From: an uncultured Eubacteriales bacterium
GTDB lineage: Bacteria > Bacillota > Clostridia > Oscillospirales > Oscillospiraceae
NCBI GenBank assembly: GCA_900546515.1
Contig: URDG01000003.1
Location: 1 to 64,000, forward strand
Direction of reading: 5' to 3'
Length of the DNA stretch: 64,000 nucleotides
A model generated the notes under the pieces. The model ran no database searches, had not been told where the DNA came from, and saw only the letters and a program-made list of their open reading frames with translations. This document shows, in pieces, positions 1-7,391 of the stretch (its first letter is position 1; each line of letters opens with the position of its first letter). A program made the position numbers and the translations under genes.

Positions 1-1
1 A

Positions 2-76
2 TTAGGAATGACAGTGGGAATTGGGAACATGTTGACCACGGGTATTAAAGCGACAGATTCAAGTTTGGAGAATTAA
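2..76 (+). CDS. possible C-terminal fragment of an upstream membrane protein
   Basis: The frame starting at base 2 is open from the window edge to a TAA at 74-76 and reads as a Gly/Thr/Met-rich segment ending in Ser-Leu-Glu-Asn. It resembles the tail of a membrane protein, but only about 24 codons are present, so the family cannot be named. It runs in the same direction as the next genes. The other two forward frames close earlier. This could equally be a chance open frame. Confidence 0.3.
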   Translation, partial: LGMTVGIGNMLTTGIKATDSSLEN

Positions 77-106
77 GAAAATCGGCGTTTGAAAAGCTCT
101 TGTACT

Positions 107-159
107 CAACACAAATTGTCATTTGTGTTGTTCAGTTGGTGTTTTAAGCCATGTATAAT
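107..159 (+). promoter_or_regulatory. perfect inverted repeat (operator-like) followed by a -10 box
   Basis: Bases 107-116 and 121-130 form a perfect 10-bp inverted repeat (CAACACAAAT, 4-nt loop TGTC). A TATAAT box lies at 154-159. The -35 region expected 17 nt upstream (131-136, TTCAGT) is weak and abuts the right arm. The arrangement fits an operator next to a promoter for the gene at 226. The TetR-type regulator encoded just downstream is the obvious candidate to bind it, but that link is inference. The repeat could instead be the terminator of an upstream gene, although no T-run follows directly. Confidence 0.4.
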
Positions 160-225
160 AAAACCATCAGATATGACAGGTGCGCACTGTCGCTGAATAA
201 AAATTTATTATACGGAGGTTCAACC

Positions 226-585
226 ATGAACACAGACAAGATTTTTGCAGAATCAATCGCAAACGAATATGCACCCAAGGATACATCAAAGGTTATGGCA
301 CTTAGAAAGTTAGATGCAAGGGCAAAGCTCCCGGCTGCCATATTCACATATTCTTTCGGCATAATAATGTCGCTCGTGCTTGGCATCGGAATGTGCCTTG
401 CTATGGGGGTAATCGGTGGAAGCACAACACTTTCAATGGTCGCCGGTATCATTATTGGCACAGTCGGTATCATCGGTGTGAGCGTAAACTATCCAATCTA
501 TAAGAAATTGCTTGCATCCGGAAAGAAAAAATACGCTTTTGAGATTATGACACTTGCAAAAGAAATCAGCGAATCAGACAAATAA
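226..585 (+). CDS. small two-helix membrane protein
   Basis: A 119-residue protein starting at ATG 226, chosen because GGAGGT lies a few bases upstream. An in-frame ATG at 151 would precede the ribosome site and add 25 unlikely residues. Residues 1-35 are polar and probably cytosolic. Two hydrophobic segments follow at roughly 38-60 and 66-90, with a Gly-rich turn between them, then a basic/acidic tail. Similar short proteins in Clostridia are often deposited as dihydropteridine reductase, but no Rossmann or substrate motif is visible here, so I leave the function open. It lies 21 bp upstream of the broken TetR gene and is probably co-transcribed with it. Its base composition is AT-richer than the genes after 1.9 kb. 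Confidence 0.7.
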   Translation: MNTDKIFAESIANEYAPKDTSKVMALRKLDARAKLPAAIFTYSFGIIMSLVLGIGMCLAMGVIGGSTTLSMVAGIIIGTVGIIGVSVNYPIYKKLLASGKKKYAFEIMTLAKEISESDK

Positions 586-606
586 AAACAAAGGGGGCGG
601 TACTGA

Positions 607-1208
607 ATGAATAAGTCGGAAAGCAAGTATTTTAATACTGCCCTTCTTATGGACGAGGCGTTGATACAGTTGCTTGAAGTCAAGGACTACGAATATATAA
701 CCGTTAAAGAAATCTGCGAAAAAGCAGGTGTCAACAGGTCAACCTTTTATCTTCACTATGAAACGGTAAACGATTTGCTGTCGGAATGCCTTGAAAATAT
801 CAAAAAGCGTTTTTTGATTCGTTTGCAAAGAAGCCTAACGATTTTATCGGTAGTATCGGAACCGTGCCGCTTGATGATCTTGTCCTTATTAGTTCCGATT
901 ATTTAAGACCGTATCTGACTTTTTTCAAAGAGAATCAAACACTGTTCAGGGCGGTATATAAGAACCCATCCTGTATGCAGACAGAGGCGCAATACAGCGG
1001 TATATCGGACTTTGTTCTCCGACCGATTATGAAGCGTTTTCACATTCCTGAAACTGAGCAAAAATACCAGATTGCATTTTTCGTGAACGGCTCAATGGCT
1101 ATCGTCCGCGAATGGATCAACGGCGGATGTAGAGAGTCGGTTGAGGAAATTGAAACGGTTATGCTTCACTGTATCCGACCGAACAACAAAAGCGGAGAAA
1201 GGCAATGA
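607..1208 (+). pseudogene. TetR/AcrR-type regulator interrupted by a frameshift
   Basis: The first frame (607 onward) encodes a classic TetR N-terminal helix-turn-helix, including the segment KEICEKAGVNRSTFYLHYET. It then leaves the family pattern and stops at 906. The second frame, readable back to about 813 and ending at 1208, continues with a typical TetR ligand-binding domain (TetR_C_8/C_33-like). The switch maps to a run of six T at 810-815. One additional T would join the halves into a single protein of about 200 residues (reading FDSFAKKPNDFIGSIG across the repair). So either the gene is inactivated by a -1 slip in a homopolymer or the base is a sequencing error. It shares the local AT-rich composition and overlaps the next gene by 4 bp. 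It would normally repress its neighbours. Confidence 0.85.
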
Positions 1209-1822
1209 AGCAACGAATCAAAGACTTTCAGAAAATATGGAAAAGCGACTACTATTTTAGCACGGTGTTTTCGTCCGCAATTTCAACTTTAATCAGCATT
1301 GTGTTTGCGCTTTATAACGGTGCTCTCGGAATTGTATATCAATCGTGGTGGCACGGGTTAATCTGCGTTTACTATCTGCTTCTTGCCACAATTCGGGCGA
1401 TTCTGATAGGAACAAGACGAAAGAATCAAAAAACGATACGCATGATAACATATCTGCTATTGCTGGTTATGGATGTTTCTTTGATAGGACCGATTTATGT
1501 TATGGTGAGTGGCGAGCGAAGCTATACCTATGGTCTGATGCCCGCAATTGCTATGGCGGCTTATACAACATACCGCATCACGATAAGCATCATTCATTTC
1601 CGTAAATCAAGGAAAAAGGACAAATCTCTGCTTTTCGAACTCCGAATGATCAATATGACGGACGCACTTGTTGCCGTTTTATCCTTGCAAAACGCTTTAA
1701 TCATTGCAAATGGCGGAATGAACGAAGGAATGCGTACGCTTACTGCATGGACAAGCGGCGGAATATATCTTGTAATCGTGCTTATTACAATCCTGTCTTT
1801 CATAAAAGTGCAAAGGTCTTGA
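1205..1822 (+). CDS. multi-pass membrane protein of unknown function
   Basis: A 205-residue protein whose ATG overlaps the stop of the TetR frame (ATGA type), indicating translational coupling. About five to six hydrophobic segments are visible, near residues 18-40, 48-68, 80-100, 108-127, 155-172 and 180-200. They are separated by short basic loops such as TRRKNQK and RKSRKKDK, which place those loops in the cytosol. No catalytic or binding motif is recognisable. Position directly behind a TetR gene suggests a regulated transporter or stress-related membrane protein. With the regulator frameshifted, expression may be constitutive. Composition matches the preceding two genes and differs from the GC-rich genes after 1.9 kb. 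Confidence 0.75.
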   Translation: MKQRIKDFQKIWKSDYYFSTVFSSAISTLISIVFALYNGALGIVYQSWWHGLICVYYLLLATIRAILIGTRRKNQKTIRMITYLLLLVMDVSLIGPIYVMVSGERSYTYGLMPAIAMAAYTTYRITISIIHFRKSRKKDKSLLFELRMINMTDALVAVLSLQNALIIANGGMNEGMRTLTAWTSGGIYLVIVLITILSFIKVQRS

Positions 1823-1902
1823 TAAACCCCAGTTTGCCGCACGTGTTCCTAGCAGGGCTTGGTGCTGGCATGCCTTAACTTAATAAGAGAGGGTGGTCAA
1901 AT

Positions 1903-2388
1903 ATGGATCAGAGAAGCCTTGACAGCAGTATGACAGCTGGGGCGAAAGAAATGAAACTGGTGGTGAAGCATTTTTCAGAGTTGAGCGCAGACGAATTGTT
2001 TGAGCTTTATAAACTGCGGGTTTCGATATTTGTGGTTGAGCAGAAATGCCCCTATCAGGAGGTGGACGATGCGGATCGCGCGGCCTATCACGTTTGGCTG
2101 AAAGATGAAAACGGTATTGAAGCCTATGCGCGGGTGCTGCCGCAAGGCGTGGCGTTTCCGACGGCGTCGATCGGCCGCGTGATCGCGGTCAGGCGGCGGT
2201 GCGGGCTTGGCAGCAAAATCGTAGAGGCCGCTGTCAACGTGGCGAGGATATATCTGAATGCGGATAAAATCACCATTGAAGCGCAGGTCTATGCGCGTTC
2301 GCTGTACGAGAAGCACGGCTTCCGGCAGACGTCGGAGGAATTTCTGGAGGACGGCATACCGCACATTCAAATGCAGCTTGAGCTGTAA
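1903..2388 (+). CDS. ElaA-type GNAT N-acetyltransferase
   Basis: A 161-residue GNAT acetyltransferase with the ElaA-like N-terminus (ELYKLRVSIFVVEQKCPYQE), in which a short helix leads into a Phe-Val-Val-Glu-Gln strand. The acetyl-CoA loop is the region around residues 85-100 (IGRVIAVRRRCGLGSKIVEA), which keeps the R-x-x-G-L/I-G arrangement. The C-terminal YEKHGFRQTSEEFLEDGIPH block is also typical. The natural substrate of ElaA proteins is not well established. ATG 1903 follows a GAGGG site. A second ATG at 1951 matches the usual family start more closely but has a weaker ribosome site. It stands between the AT-rich patch and the PPC gene, 27 bp upstream of the latter. Confidence 0.85.
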   Translation: MDQRSLDSSMTAGAKEMKLVVKHFSELSADELFELYKLRVSIFVVEQKCPYQEVDDADRAAYHVWLKDENGIEAYARVLPQGVAFPTASIGRVIAVRRRCGLGSKIVEAAVNVARIYLNADKITIEAQVYARSLYEKHGFRQTSEEFLEDGIPHIQMQLEL

Positions 2389-2415
2389 TTTGCGGGTGAT
2401 AGAAAAGGAGTTAAT

Positions 2416-2835
2416 ATGGATTACAGAAGATTTGGAAGCAAGATAGTAGCAAGAATAGACAAGGGAGAAGAAATTCTCGAAAAGCTGAAAGAAATAGCCT
2501 TGAAAGAAAACATAAAACTCGCCGGCGTCAGCGCGCTGGGTGCGACGAATGATTTTACTGCGGGCGTATATAAAGTAGATGAAAAGAAGTATTATTCCAA
2601 TGAATTCAAGGGTAATTTCGAGATCGTCTCTTTAACGGGAACTGTAAACACCATGAACGGCGAGTTTTATTCTCACATCCACATGAGCGCCGGAAACGAC
2701 AGGGGAGAGGTGTTCGGCGGTCATCTTAATAAGGCCGTCGTAAGCGCGACCTGTGAAATGATAATAGATATTATTGATGGGAGAGTTGACAGGCGTTATA
2801 GTGAAGAGATAGGACTGAATCTGTTCGAGTTCTGA
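2416..2835 (+). CDS. PPC/DUF296 domain protein
   Basis: A 139-residue protein that is essentially one PPC (DUF296) domain, the fold shared with plant AT-hook proteins and free-standing bacterial homologues. Visible hallmarks are the G-V-S-A-L-G strand near residues 37-42, the S-L-T-G-T-V strand near 73-78 and the Y-S-H-I-H motif near 87-91, whose histidines are placed to bind a metal. The H-x-H-x-S-x-G block and the G-G-H-L turn follow. Family members are trimeric; in bacteria their role is uncertain and no AT-hook is present here. AAGGAG lies about 6 nt upstream of the ATG. Probably in one transcript with the ElaA-like gene. Confidence 0.88.
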   Translation: MDYRRFGSKIVARIDKGEEILEKLKEIALKENIKLAGVSALGATNDFTAGVYKVDEKKYYSNEFKGNFEIVSLTGTVNTMNGEFYSHIHMSAGNDRGEVFGGHLNKAVVSATCEMIIDIIDGRVDRRYSEEIGLNLFEF

Positions 2836-2994
2836 CGCAGCACCGCCTGCACGGCGTCCGGTTCTTCCGCAAAAATACAGCGTGCCGCTGTCATAAACAA
2901 AAAATTTGCAAAAAGCTGAAACATTTTTCCTTTTGCGTGCGTTTATATAAGTGAATGGCCATATAAAAAACGTGCACGGAAAGGAACATGAAAA

Positions 2995-3903
2995 ATGAAG
3001 AGGCTTTTTGCTTTTTTGTTGTGTTTTGCACTTTTGACACCGGCACTGACCGGCTGCGGCAGCGCAGCGGCGAAGCCGACCGCCGGGCCCGCAGGGGGAC
3101 CGGAGAGCGCGGCGCTTGACGTATCCGTATCGGACACGCCGTCGCTTGCTGAGGGGAGCCATGACGCAGAGGCGTCGCCCTTTGTGCGTGGCAGCTGGTT
3201 CCCGGAGGGCAGCACGCAGAACTCTGCGGCTGAAGTGAGCGCTGATCTGACCACGGCGGTGACGGCATATGAGCTGGCGCAGGTGATGGATGAGAAGACA
3301 GGCTGCTTCTATGTAAATAAGGACCGGCTGGAGGCAATACGCGCCCTGCCGCAGGCCGAGGAGCAGGTATTCCTGCTGACGCCGCTGCCGGGCTTTGAGT
3401 ACGACGAGCGCTATGCCGGAGTACTGGAGGCGCTGAGAGCCAATAAAAGGGCGACGGAGATATATAAAGCCGTGACCGAGGGGGACCCGCCCGAGGGTGA
3501 CTACGGCGATATTGACCCCGACGATTACCCAATGGCAAAGAACAGCTGGTTCAGGGATGATTTTGACCGGCTGCCGCGGGAGTGGTTCGAGCTGTACGAG
3601 AAGGCGCAGGAGGTCATGCGCGACACCGAAACGGTACGCAGGCTGACAGATGTGCTTATACCGGAGTATGACATCGCGGCGGCAAGGATCCTTGAGGAGG
3701 CAGGCGCGGATGTGCAGGTGCGCAGCCGCGAGCTGAACGGCACGCAGGGCGCGGAGGCCTACGTGCTCTTCATCAGGGCGGCGCCGGATGAGCTGTGGAA
3801 GCTCAGCGAGAGCGTGCAGGGTATTTATAAGCTCGACCTTTATGACGGAACTTACGGGGACATATGCGGAGAATACGACACCGCCGTATGGCCCGGGGCG
3901 TGA
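2995..3903 (+). CDS. putative surface lipoprotein next to an ECF sigma gene
   Basis: A 302-residue protein with a lipoprotein signal: basic start MKRLF, hydrophobic core, and lipobox L-T-G-C at residues 18-21, so Cys21 should be lipidated and the protein anchored outside the membrane. A Gly/Ala/Pro-rich linker (about 22-60) leads into an acidic domain rich in Glu, Asp and Tyr, with no recognised enzyme motif. It lies 32 bp upstream of the sigma factor gene at 3936 in the same orientation. It may be a regulated target or a sensory partner of the sigma/anti-sigma pair. I do not recognise the family. Confidence 0.7.
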   Translation: MKRLFAFLLCFALLTPALTGCGSAAAKPTAGPAGGPESAALDVSVSDTPSLAEGSHDAEASPFVRGSWFPEGSTQNSAAEVSADLTTAVTAYELAQVMDEKTGCFYVNKDRLEAIRALPQAEEQVFLLTPLPGFEYDERYAGVLEALRANKRATEIYKAVTEGDPPEGDYGDIDPDDYPMAKNSWFRDDFDRLPREWFELYEKAQEVMRDTETVRRLTDVLIPEYDIAAARILEEAGADVQVRSRELNGTQGAEAYVLFIRAAPDELWKLSESVQGIYKLDLYDGTYGDICGEYDTAVWPGA

Positions 3904-3935
3904 GCGCAGATGCCGGTGAAAAGGAGAGTGACGAC

Positions 3936-4493
3936 GTGAACGGGAAAAAGCTTGTGCCGCGTCTCAGGCGCGGCGATACGGCGGCGCTCGGCGAAGTGAT
4001 CGAGATATATACGCCGTATGTCTACGCGATAGTGTCCAACATCCTCAACGGCGCATTGCCGGAGGAGGACGCCGAAGAGATAGTATCCGACACGTTCACG
4101 ATGCTGTGGTATAAACGGCTGAACGTGAACGAGGACACGCTGCGCGGCTACATAGCAGCAATAGCGAGGAACAAGGCAAAGTCGCGCCTTCGGGCAGCGC
4201 GCGCCGTGGAGCCGCTGGATGACGACATACCGCTGACAGACTGCAAGCTGCCGGAAGAGCAGTACATAGTCGACGAGATGAGCGCCGCGGCGCGGGAGGC
4301 GGTGGGCTCTCTGCCCGAGCCTGACAGGGAGATATTTCAGCGGCACTATTTTCTCTATCAGAGGACCGAAGAGATCGCGCGCGACATGGATATTAATGCC
4401 GCCACCGTGCGCACAAAGCTTGCGCGCGGCAGGAAACGGCTGAGGGCTTATCTTACGGAGAGGGGGTACAGCTGTGAAAGTATGTATAACTGA
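3936..4493 (+). CDS. ECF-family RNA polymerase sigma factor
   Basis: A 185-residue sigma-70 family protein of the extracytoplasmic-function type. Region 2 covers about residues 8-65 (IEIYTPYVYAIVSNIL followed by the acidic EEDAEEIVSDTF helix). Region 4 covers about 128-178 (LPEPDREIFQRHYF, then the helix-turn-helix TEEIARDMDINAATVRTKLA). GTG 3936 is the preferred start because AAGGAGAG ends 7 nt before it. The frame is open further upstream to 3864 but that part overlaps the lipoprotein gene. The last 20 bp overlap the next gene, whose membrane-anchored product is the likely anti-sigma factor. Directs transcription of an unknown cell-envelope or stress regulon. Confidence 0.9.
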   Translation: MNGKKLVPRLRRGDTAALGEVIEIYTPYVYAIVSNILNGALPEEDAEEIVSDTFTMLWYKRLNVNEDTLRGYIAAIARNKAKSRLRAARAVEPLDDDIPLTDCKLPEEQYIVDEMSAAAREAVGSLPEPDREIFQRHYFLYQRTEEIARDMDINAATVRTKLARGRKRLRAYLTERGYSCESMYN

Positions 4494-5319
4494 CATATGC
4501 GGAGGCTGCTGTCCGGAAAACGCCGTGATAGGAACGGAGGACAGGGAACTCACGGAGCGCATAAAGTCAAGAGTTTTTGAAAATATCGGCGTGCAGCCGC
4601 CGAAGAAGGCGCAGGAAGGGCGGAAGCGCAGGACGCTGCGCACGGTACTGCTGGCTGCGGCAATCGCGGCGATGCTGAGCGTGACGGCATACGCTGTCGC
4701 AAGCTTCACCATGAACCGCGAGGTGATACCTGCGGGCGAAGGGGTAACGGGACGCTGGACCTATGCCGGCGCGGACGGAAGCATATTGAAGGACAGCCGG
4801 GCGGATTACCCGTATGCGAGCATGGTGTTCTCGTTCACAGGGCCGGAGGAGGCGCACGGCAAGCCGCAGTTCCGCTGCTTCTGGCTGCCGGAGGAGCCGA
4901 GCTACGGAAAGACCGATGAGGACGGCTGGACGGACTATCTCACAAACGACGGCGACGGCTGCTCCAACAGTATCCCATATGTGATCGGGATAGAAAATGT
5001 ACCGACGTATAATTGCAGGCATATCATAAACGGAGACGCGGAGGTGACGGACGAGTATGACTGGGGCGAATGGCACGTCATGGAGATCACCTCGGACTAT
5101 TCCGGCGCGGACGGCTTCGACTACGCGAATGACCGCGCGAATTACATCCTGCTTTTTGACGCCGGGCGCGGCTATCTCGTGAGCATATGCGGCACGGACG
5201 ATATGGAGACGCTCAGACATATAGCGCGCGAGCTGGAGATCCGCGAGAGCGGCACGCCGTATGTCCCGAATGACAGCGCGATAGAGAGCTTCGGCATACT
5301 GGAGCCAGGCAGAGGGTAA
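4474..5319 (+). CDS. membrane-anchored anti-sigma-like protein
   Basis: A 281-residue protein starting at GTG 4474 inside the end of the sigma gene, preceded by a GGAGAGGGGG site. Residues 1-55 are polar and basic, with a Cys-Gly-Gly-Cys-Cys cluster at 9-13. One transmembrane helix follows at about 57-78, then an extracytoplasmic domain of about 200 residues rich in Trp, Tyr and Asp. Overlap with the sigma gene and the single-pass topology are what is expected of a cognate anti-sigma factor. No zinc-binding anti-sigma domain is evident, so the mode of sigma binding is unknown. A strong terminator follows. Confidence 0.7.
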   Translation: MKVCITDICGGCCPENAVIGTEDRELTERIKSRVFENIGVQPPKKAQEGRKRRTLRTVLLAAAIAAMLSVTAYAVASFTMNREVIPAGEGVTGRWTYAGADGSILKDSRADYPYASMVFSFTGPEEAHGKPQFRCFWLPEEPSYGKTDEDGWTDYLTNDGDGCSNSIPYVIGIENVPTYNCRHIINGDAEVTDEYDWGEWHVMEITSDYSGADGFDYANDRANYILLFDAGRGYLVSICGTDDMETLRHIARELEIRESGTPYVPNDSAIESFGILEPGRG

Positions 5320-5342
5320 AAAATACGAAATAAGGATAAAAA

Positions 5343-5379
5343 AGCTGCCGGAAATGCAATTTCTGCATTTCCGGCAGCT
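5343..5379. terminator. bidirectional intrinsic terminator
   Basis: A perfect 16-bp stem (arms 5343-5358 and 5364-5379, AGCTGCCGGAAATGCA) with a 5-nt loop. It is flanked by A-runs on the left and a T-rich stretch on the right. It separates the convergent sigma/anti-sigma transcript from the Nif11-type gene and can serve both strands. Confidence 0.9.
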
Positions 5380-5383
5380 CTGA

Positions 5384-5710
5384 TTATTTTCCGCCGCAGA
5401 ATTTGGCCTCATCGTCGGACCAGCCGCGGTCGAGCAGCCAGTAGACGTCGCCGCCGTCGTCCGGCTCTTCGAGCCATTTGTCCGGGTCCGCGGTGGCTTT
5501 TGCCATTTTCTTGCGCGTCTCGTACTTTCTGAGATCGTCAAGAGTGAACTCAAGCCCGAGCTCGCGCGCGATGGGCAGAAGAACGTACTCGGCCAGCGGC
5601 TCGCGCAACTCGAGAGAGCCGGGGTACGAGGCCTCGGCCTCGCTCACGCGGGCCCGGAGGCCGGCGTCCTGCGCATAGAGCTCAAAGAATTTCGTTACAT
5701 TTTCGTTCAT
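5384..5710 (-). CDS. Nif11-like domain small protein
   Basis: A 108-residue protein read on the reverse strand. The first 65 residues resemble the Nif11 (PF07862) domain: an initial helix NVTKFFELYAQDAGLRARV, a middle helix with E-Y-V-L-L-P-I-A-R-E, then the LGLEFTLDDL turn-helix. That domain occurs in nitrogen-fixation proteins and, more often, as the leader of some ribosomal peptide (RiPP) precursors. Here it is followed by a 40-residue acidic, Trp- and Asp-rich tail with only one Cys and no Gly-Gly-bounded core, so a classical lanthipeptide precursor is unlikely. ATG 5710 is favoured because GGGAG lies 8 nt upstream; ATG 5716 is possible. The long frame up to 6046 has no ribosome site. No maturation enzyme is adjacent. 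Confidence 0.65.
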   Translation of the reverse strand: MNENVTKFFELYAQDAGLRARVSEAEASYPGSLELREPLAEYVLLPIARELGLEFTLDDLRKYETRKKMAKATADPDKWLEEPDDGGDVYWLLDRGWSDDEAKFCGGK

Positions 5711-5857
5711 GTTCATATCTCCCGGTACCATAATTATTGACAACAGTATACTACACCGGGAGCCGTCTGCGCAATACCCCGGGCAGCGGAATAAATATGC
5801 GCAGATGCGGAAAAAGAAGAGGCGGCCCGAATGAAACAAAAGTTTAACATTATCCGG

Positions 5858-5886
5858 TTGACACCGTGTGTGAAGTGTGATATATT
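5858..5886 (+). promoter_or_regulatory. sigma-70-type promoter of the sugar-importer operon
   Basis: TTGACA at 5858-5863, a 17-bp spacer and TATATT at 5881-5886. Transcription would start near 5893, giving an untranslated leader of about 265 nt before the binding-protein gene at 6160. The gap 5711-5857 upstream holds only a possible -10 (TATACT, reverse strand, 5745-5750) for the Nif11-type gene. Confidence 0.75.
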
Positions 5887-6023
5887 CCACCATGTACAGG
5901 TGAAAAGCTGTACAAAAAGGATAAAACCGGTGCGGACAGGCTGCGCGGCTTTTGTCGCATTTGACCGATGCAGGACGAATGCGGGGGATAGCGGCAGCGC
6001 CGGCCGGAATATGCCGTTCCCGG

Positions 6024-6043
6024 AAAAACGGGGCCCCGTTTTT
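6024..6043 (+). terminator. terminator-like palindrome inside the leader
   Basis: A 20-bp perfect palindrome (AAAAACGGGG and its complement) ending in five T, lying between the promoter at 5858 and the gene at 6160. Several further hairpins surround it, for example GTACAG/CTGTAC at the start of the leader and AGCGCCGC/GCGGTGCT near 6113-6133, just before the ribosome site. The leader from 5887 to 6159 has no convincing coding frame. The layout resembles an attenuator or riboswitch expression platform, but I could not match it to a known class. Confidence 0.5.
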
Positions 6044-6159
6044 CATTCATATTTTATGAATGAAATGGGCGTTGAACAGAATTCTTAGGCATTGCCTTTG
6101 AATATACAAGAGCAGCGCCGCGTTATGCGGTGCTGTACAAAATCTGAATTGGAGGAAAA

Positions 6160-7173
6160 ATGATGAAAAAGTTTCTCGCACTGATGCTCGCACTGTGCAT
6201 GGTTTTCGCACTGTGCGCATGCGGCCAGCAGGCAGCTCCCGCAGCTACCGAAGCTCCCGCAGCTGAGGCTACCGAGGCTCCCGCAGCAGAAGAGCCCGCA
6301 GCCGTTGAGATCAAGGTCGGTATTGCAGCTCCCGCAGTTACCCACGGCTGGGTCGCAGGCGTTGCGTACTATGCAGAGAAGTACTGCAAGGACAACGGCT
6401 ATGAGTACAAGGTGACCACCTCCGCCGACGCGGCTGAGATGCAGGCAGGCCTGCACGACCTCGTTGCATGGGGCGCCACCGTTATCGTCTCCTTCCCGCA
6501 GTGGGCAGGCATGGAGACTGCAATGCAGGAGATTATTGATGCAGGCATCCCCGTCGTCAACTTCGACGTTGACGTCGACTGCCAGGGCATCTACAAGGTC
6601 ACCGGCGACAACTACGACATGGGCTACCAGTCCGCAAAGTACATTGTTGACAAAGTCGGCGATGCAGCTACCATCGTTGTTCTGGACGTTCCTTCTTCCG
6701 GCTCCGTCTGCGAGCTGCGCAAGCAGGGCTTTTATGATTATCTCAACGAGATCGGCTACGACCAGTCCAACATCTTCGAGTCTCAGGAAGACGGCTTCAC
6801 CCGTGACAACGGCCTGAAGGATATGGCTGACCTGCTCGAGAAGTACGATCATATCGACGCTGTTTACTCCATGGACGATGAGACCTCCATGGGCGCTATC
6901 CAGGCTATCACCGAGGCCGGCCGTACCGACATCAAGGCCATCACCGGCGGCGGCGGATGTCAGGAGTACTTCAACATGATCGCTGATCCTCAGTATGCTG
7001 ACCTCGGCCTGTGCTCCGCTCTGTACAGCCCTGCGATGATCCAGGATGCTATCCGCACCGGTATCGCACTGCTCAACGGCGAGACTCCCGATGCAGTTGT
7101 TGTCATCCCCACCACTATCGTTTCCGCTGACAACGTTGCTGACTATCTCGATCCGGAGAACAATGTCTACTAA
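6160..7173 (+). CDS. sugar ABC transporter substrate-binding lipoprotein
   Basis: A 337-residue binding protein of the Peripl_BP_4 (RbsB-like) family. The lipoprotein signal ends in the lipobox L-C-A-C. An Ala/Pro/Glu/Thr-repeat linker (about residues 22-48) is followed by the two-lobed domain beginning KVGIAAPAVTHGWVAGVAYY. It should capture a monosaccharide or polyol outside the membrane and deliver it to the permease at 8899. GGAGG precedes two adjacent ATGs (6160, 6163); 6163 has the better spacing. Codon use is more biased (GCA, CCC, GAC, ATC) than in the neighbours, consistent with high expression. A hairpin terminator follows, which would keep binding-protein levels above those of the membrane components. 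Confidence 0.92.
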   Translation: MMKKFLALMLALCMVFALCACGQQAAPAATEAPAAEATEAPAAEEPAAVEIKVGIAAPAVTHGWVAGVAYYAEKYCKDNGYEYKVTTSADAAEMQAGLHDLVAWGATVIVSFPQWAGMETAMQEIIDAGIPVVNFDVDVDCQGIYKVTGDNYDMGYQSAKYIVDKVGDAATIVVLDVPSSGSVCELRKQGFYDYLNEIGYDQSNIFESQEDGFTRDNGLKDMADLLEKYDHIDAVYSMDDETSMGAIQAITEAGRTDIKAITGGGGCQEYFNMIADPQYADLGLCSALYSPAMIQDAIRTGIALLNGETPDAVVVIPTTIVSADNVADYLDPENNVY

Positions 7174-7195
7174 TTAAAAACAGACGTAAGCTCAA

Positions 7196-7223
7196 GGGGC
7201 TATGGCTTTATAGCCATAGCCCC
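7196..7223 (+). terminator. hairpin terminator/attenuator after the binding protein
   Basis: A 12-bp stem (GGGGCTATGGCT at 7196-7207 and its complement at 7212-7223) with loop TTAT, followed by GTTCTTT. It lies between the binding protein and the ATPase gene and probably lets only part of transcription continue. The rest of the gap to 7391 holds the promoter noted next and no coding frame. Confidence 0.75.
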
Positions 7224-7322
7224 GTTCTTTATAGCCATTATCCCGTTCGGTATTCTTCAGAGAGGTAGCGGCAGAAAAATAAAGAGTGTAAGCAAAAACT
7301 GTCGCCAGCTCTGTGCAGAATA

Positions 7323-7331
7323 TGCTATAAT
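7323..7331 (+). promoter_or_regulatory. extended -10 promoter before the importer ATPase
   Basis: TG-C-TATAAT at 7323-7331 is an extended -10 element. No good -35 box is present at the expected distance. It would provide a second, weaker start for the ATPase/permease/dehydrogenase part of the operon. Confidence 0.45.
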
Positions 7332-7391
7332 ATACAAATCTTATATTGCGCCGCGCAGGACGCGCGGCAAACCGGAATTGGATGTGATAAC

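Noticed and set aside
5831..6088. 85-codon forward frame upstream of the sugar-binding protein
   Set aside because: Runs through the promoter and the terminator-like palindrome, and has no ribosome site.
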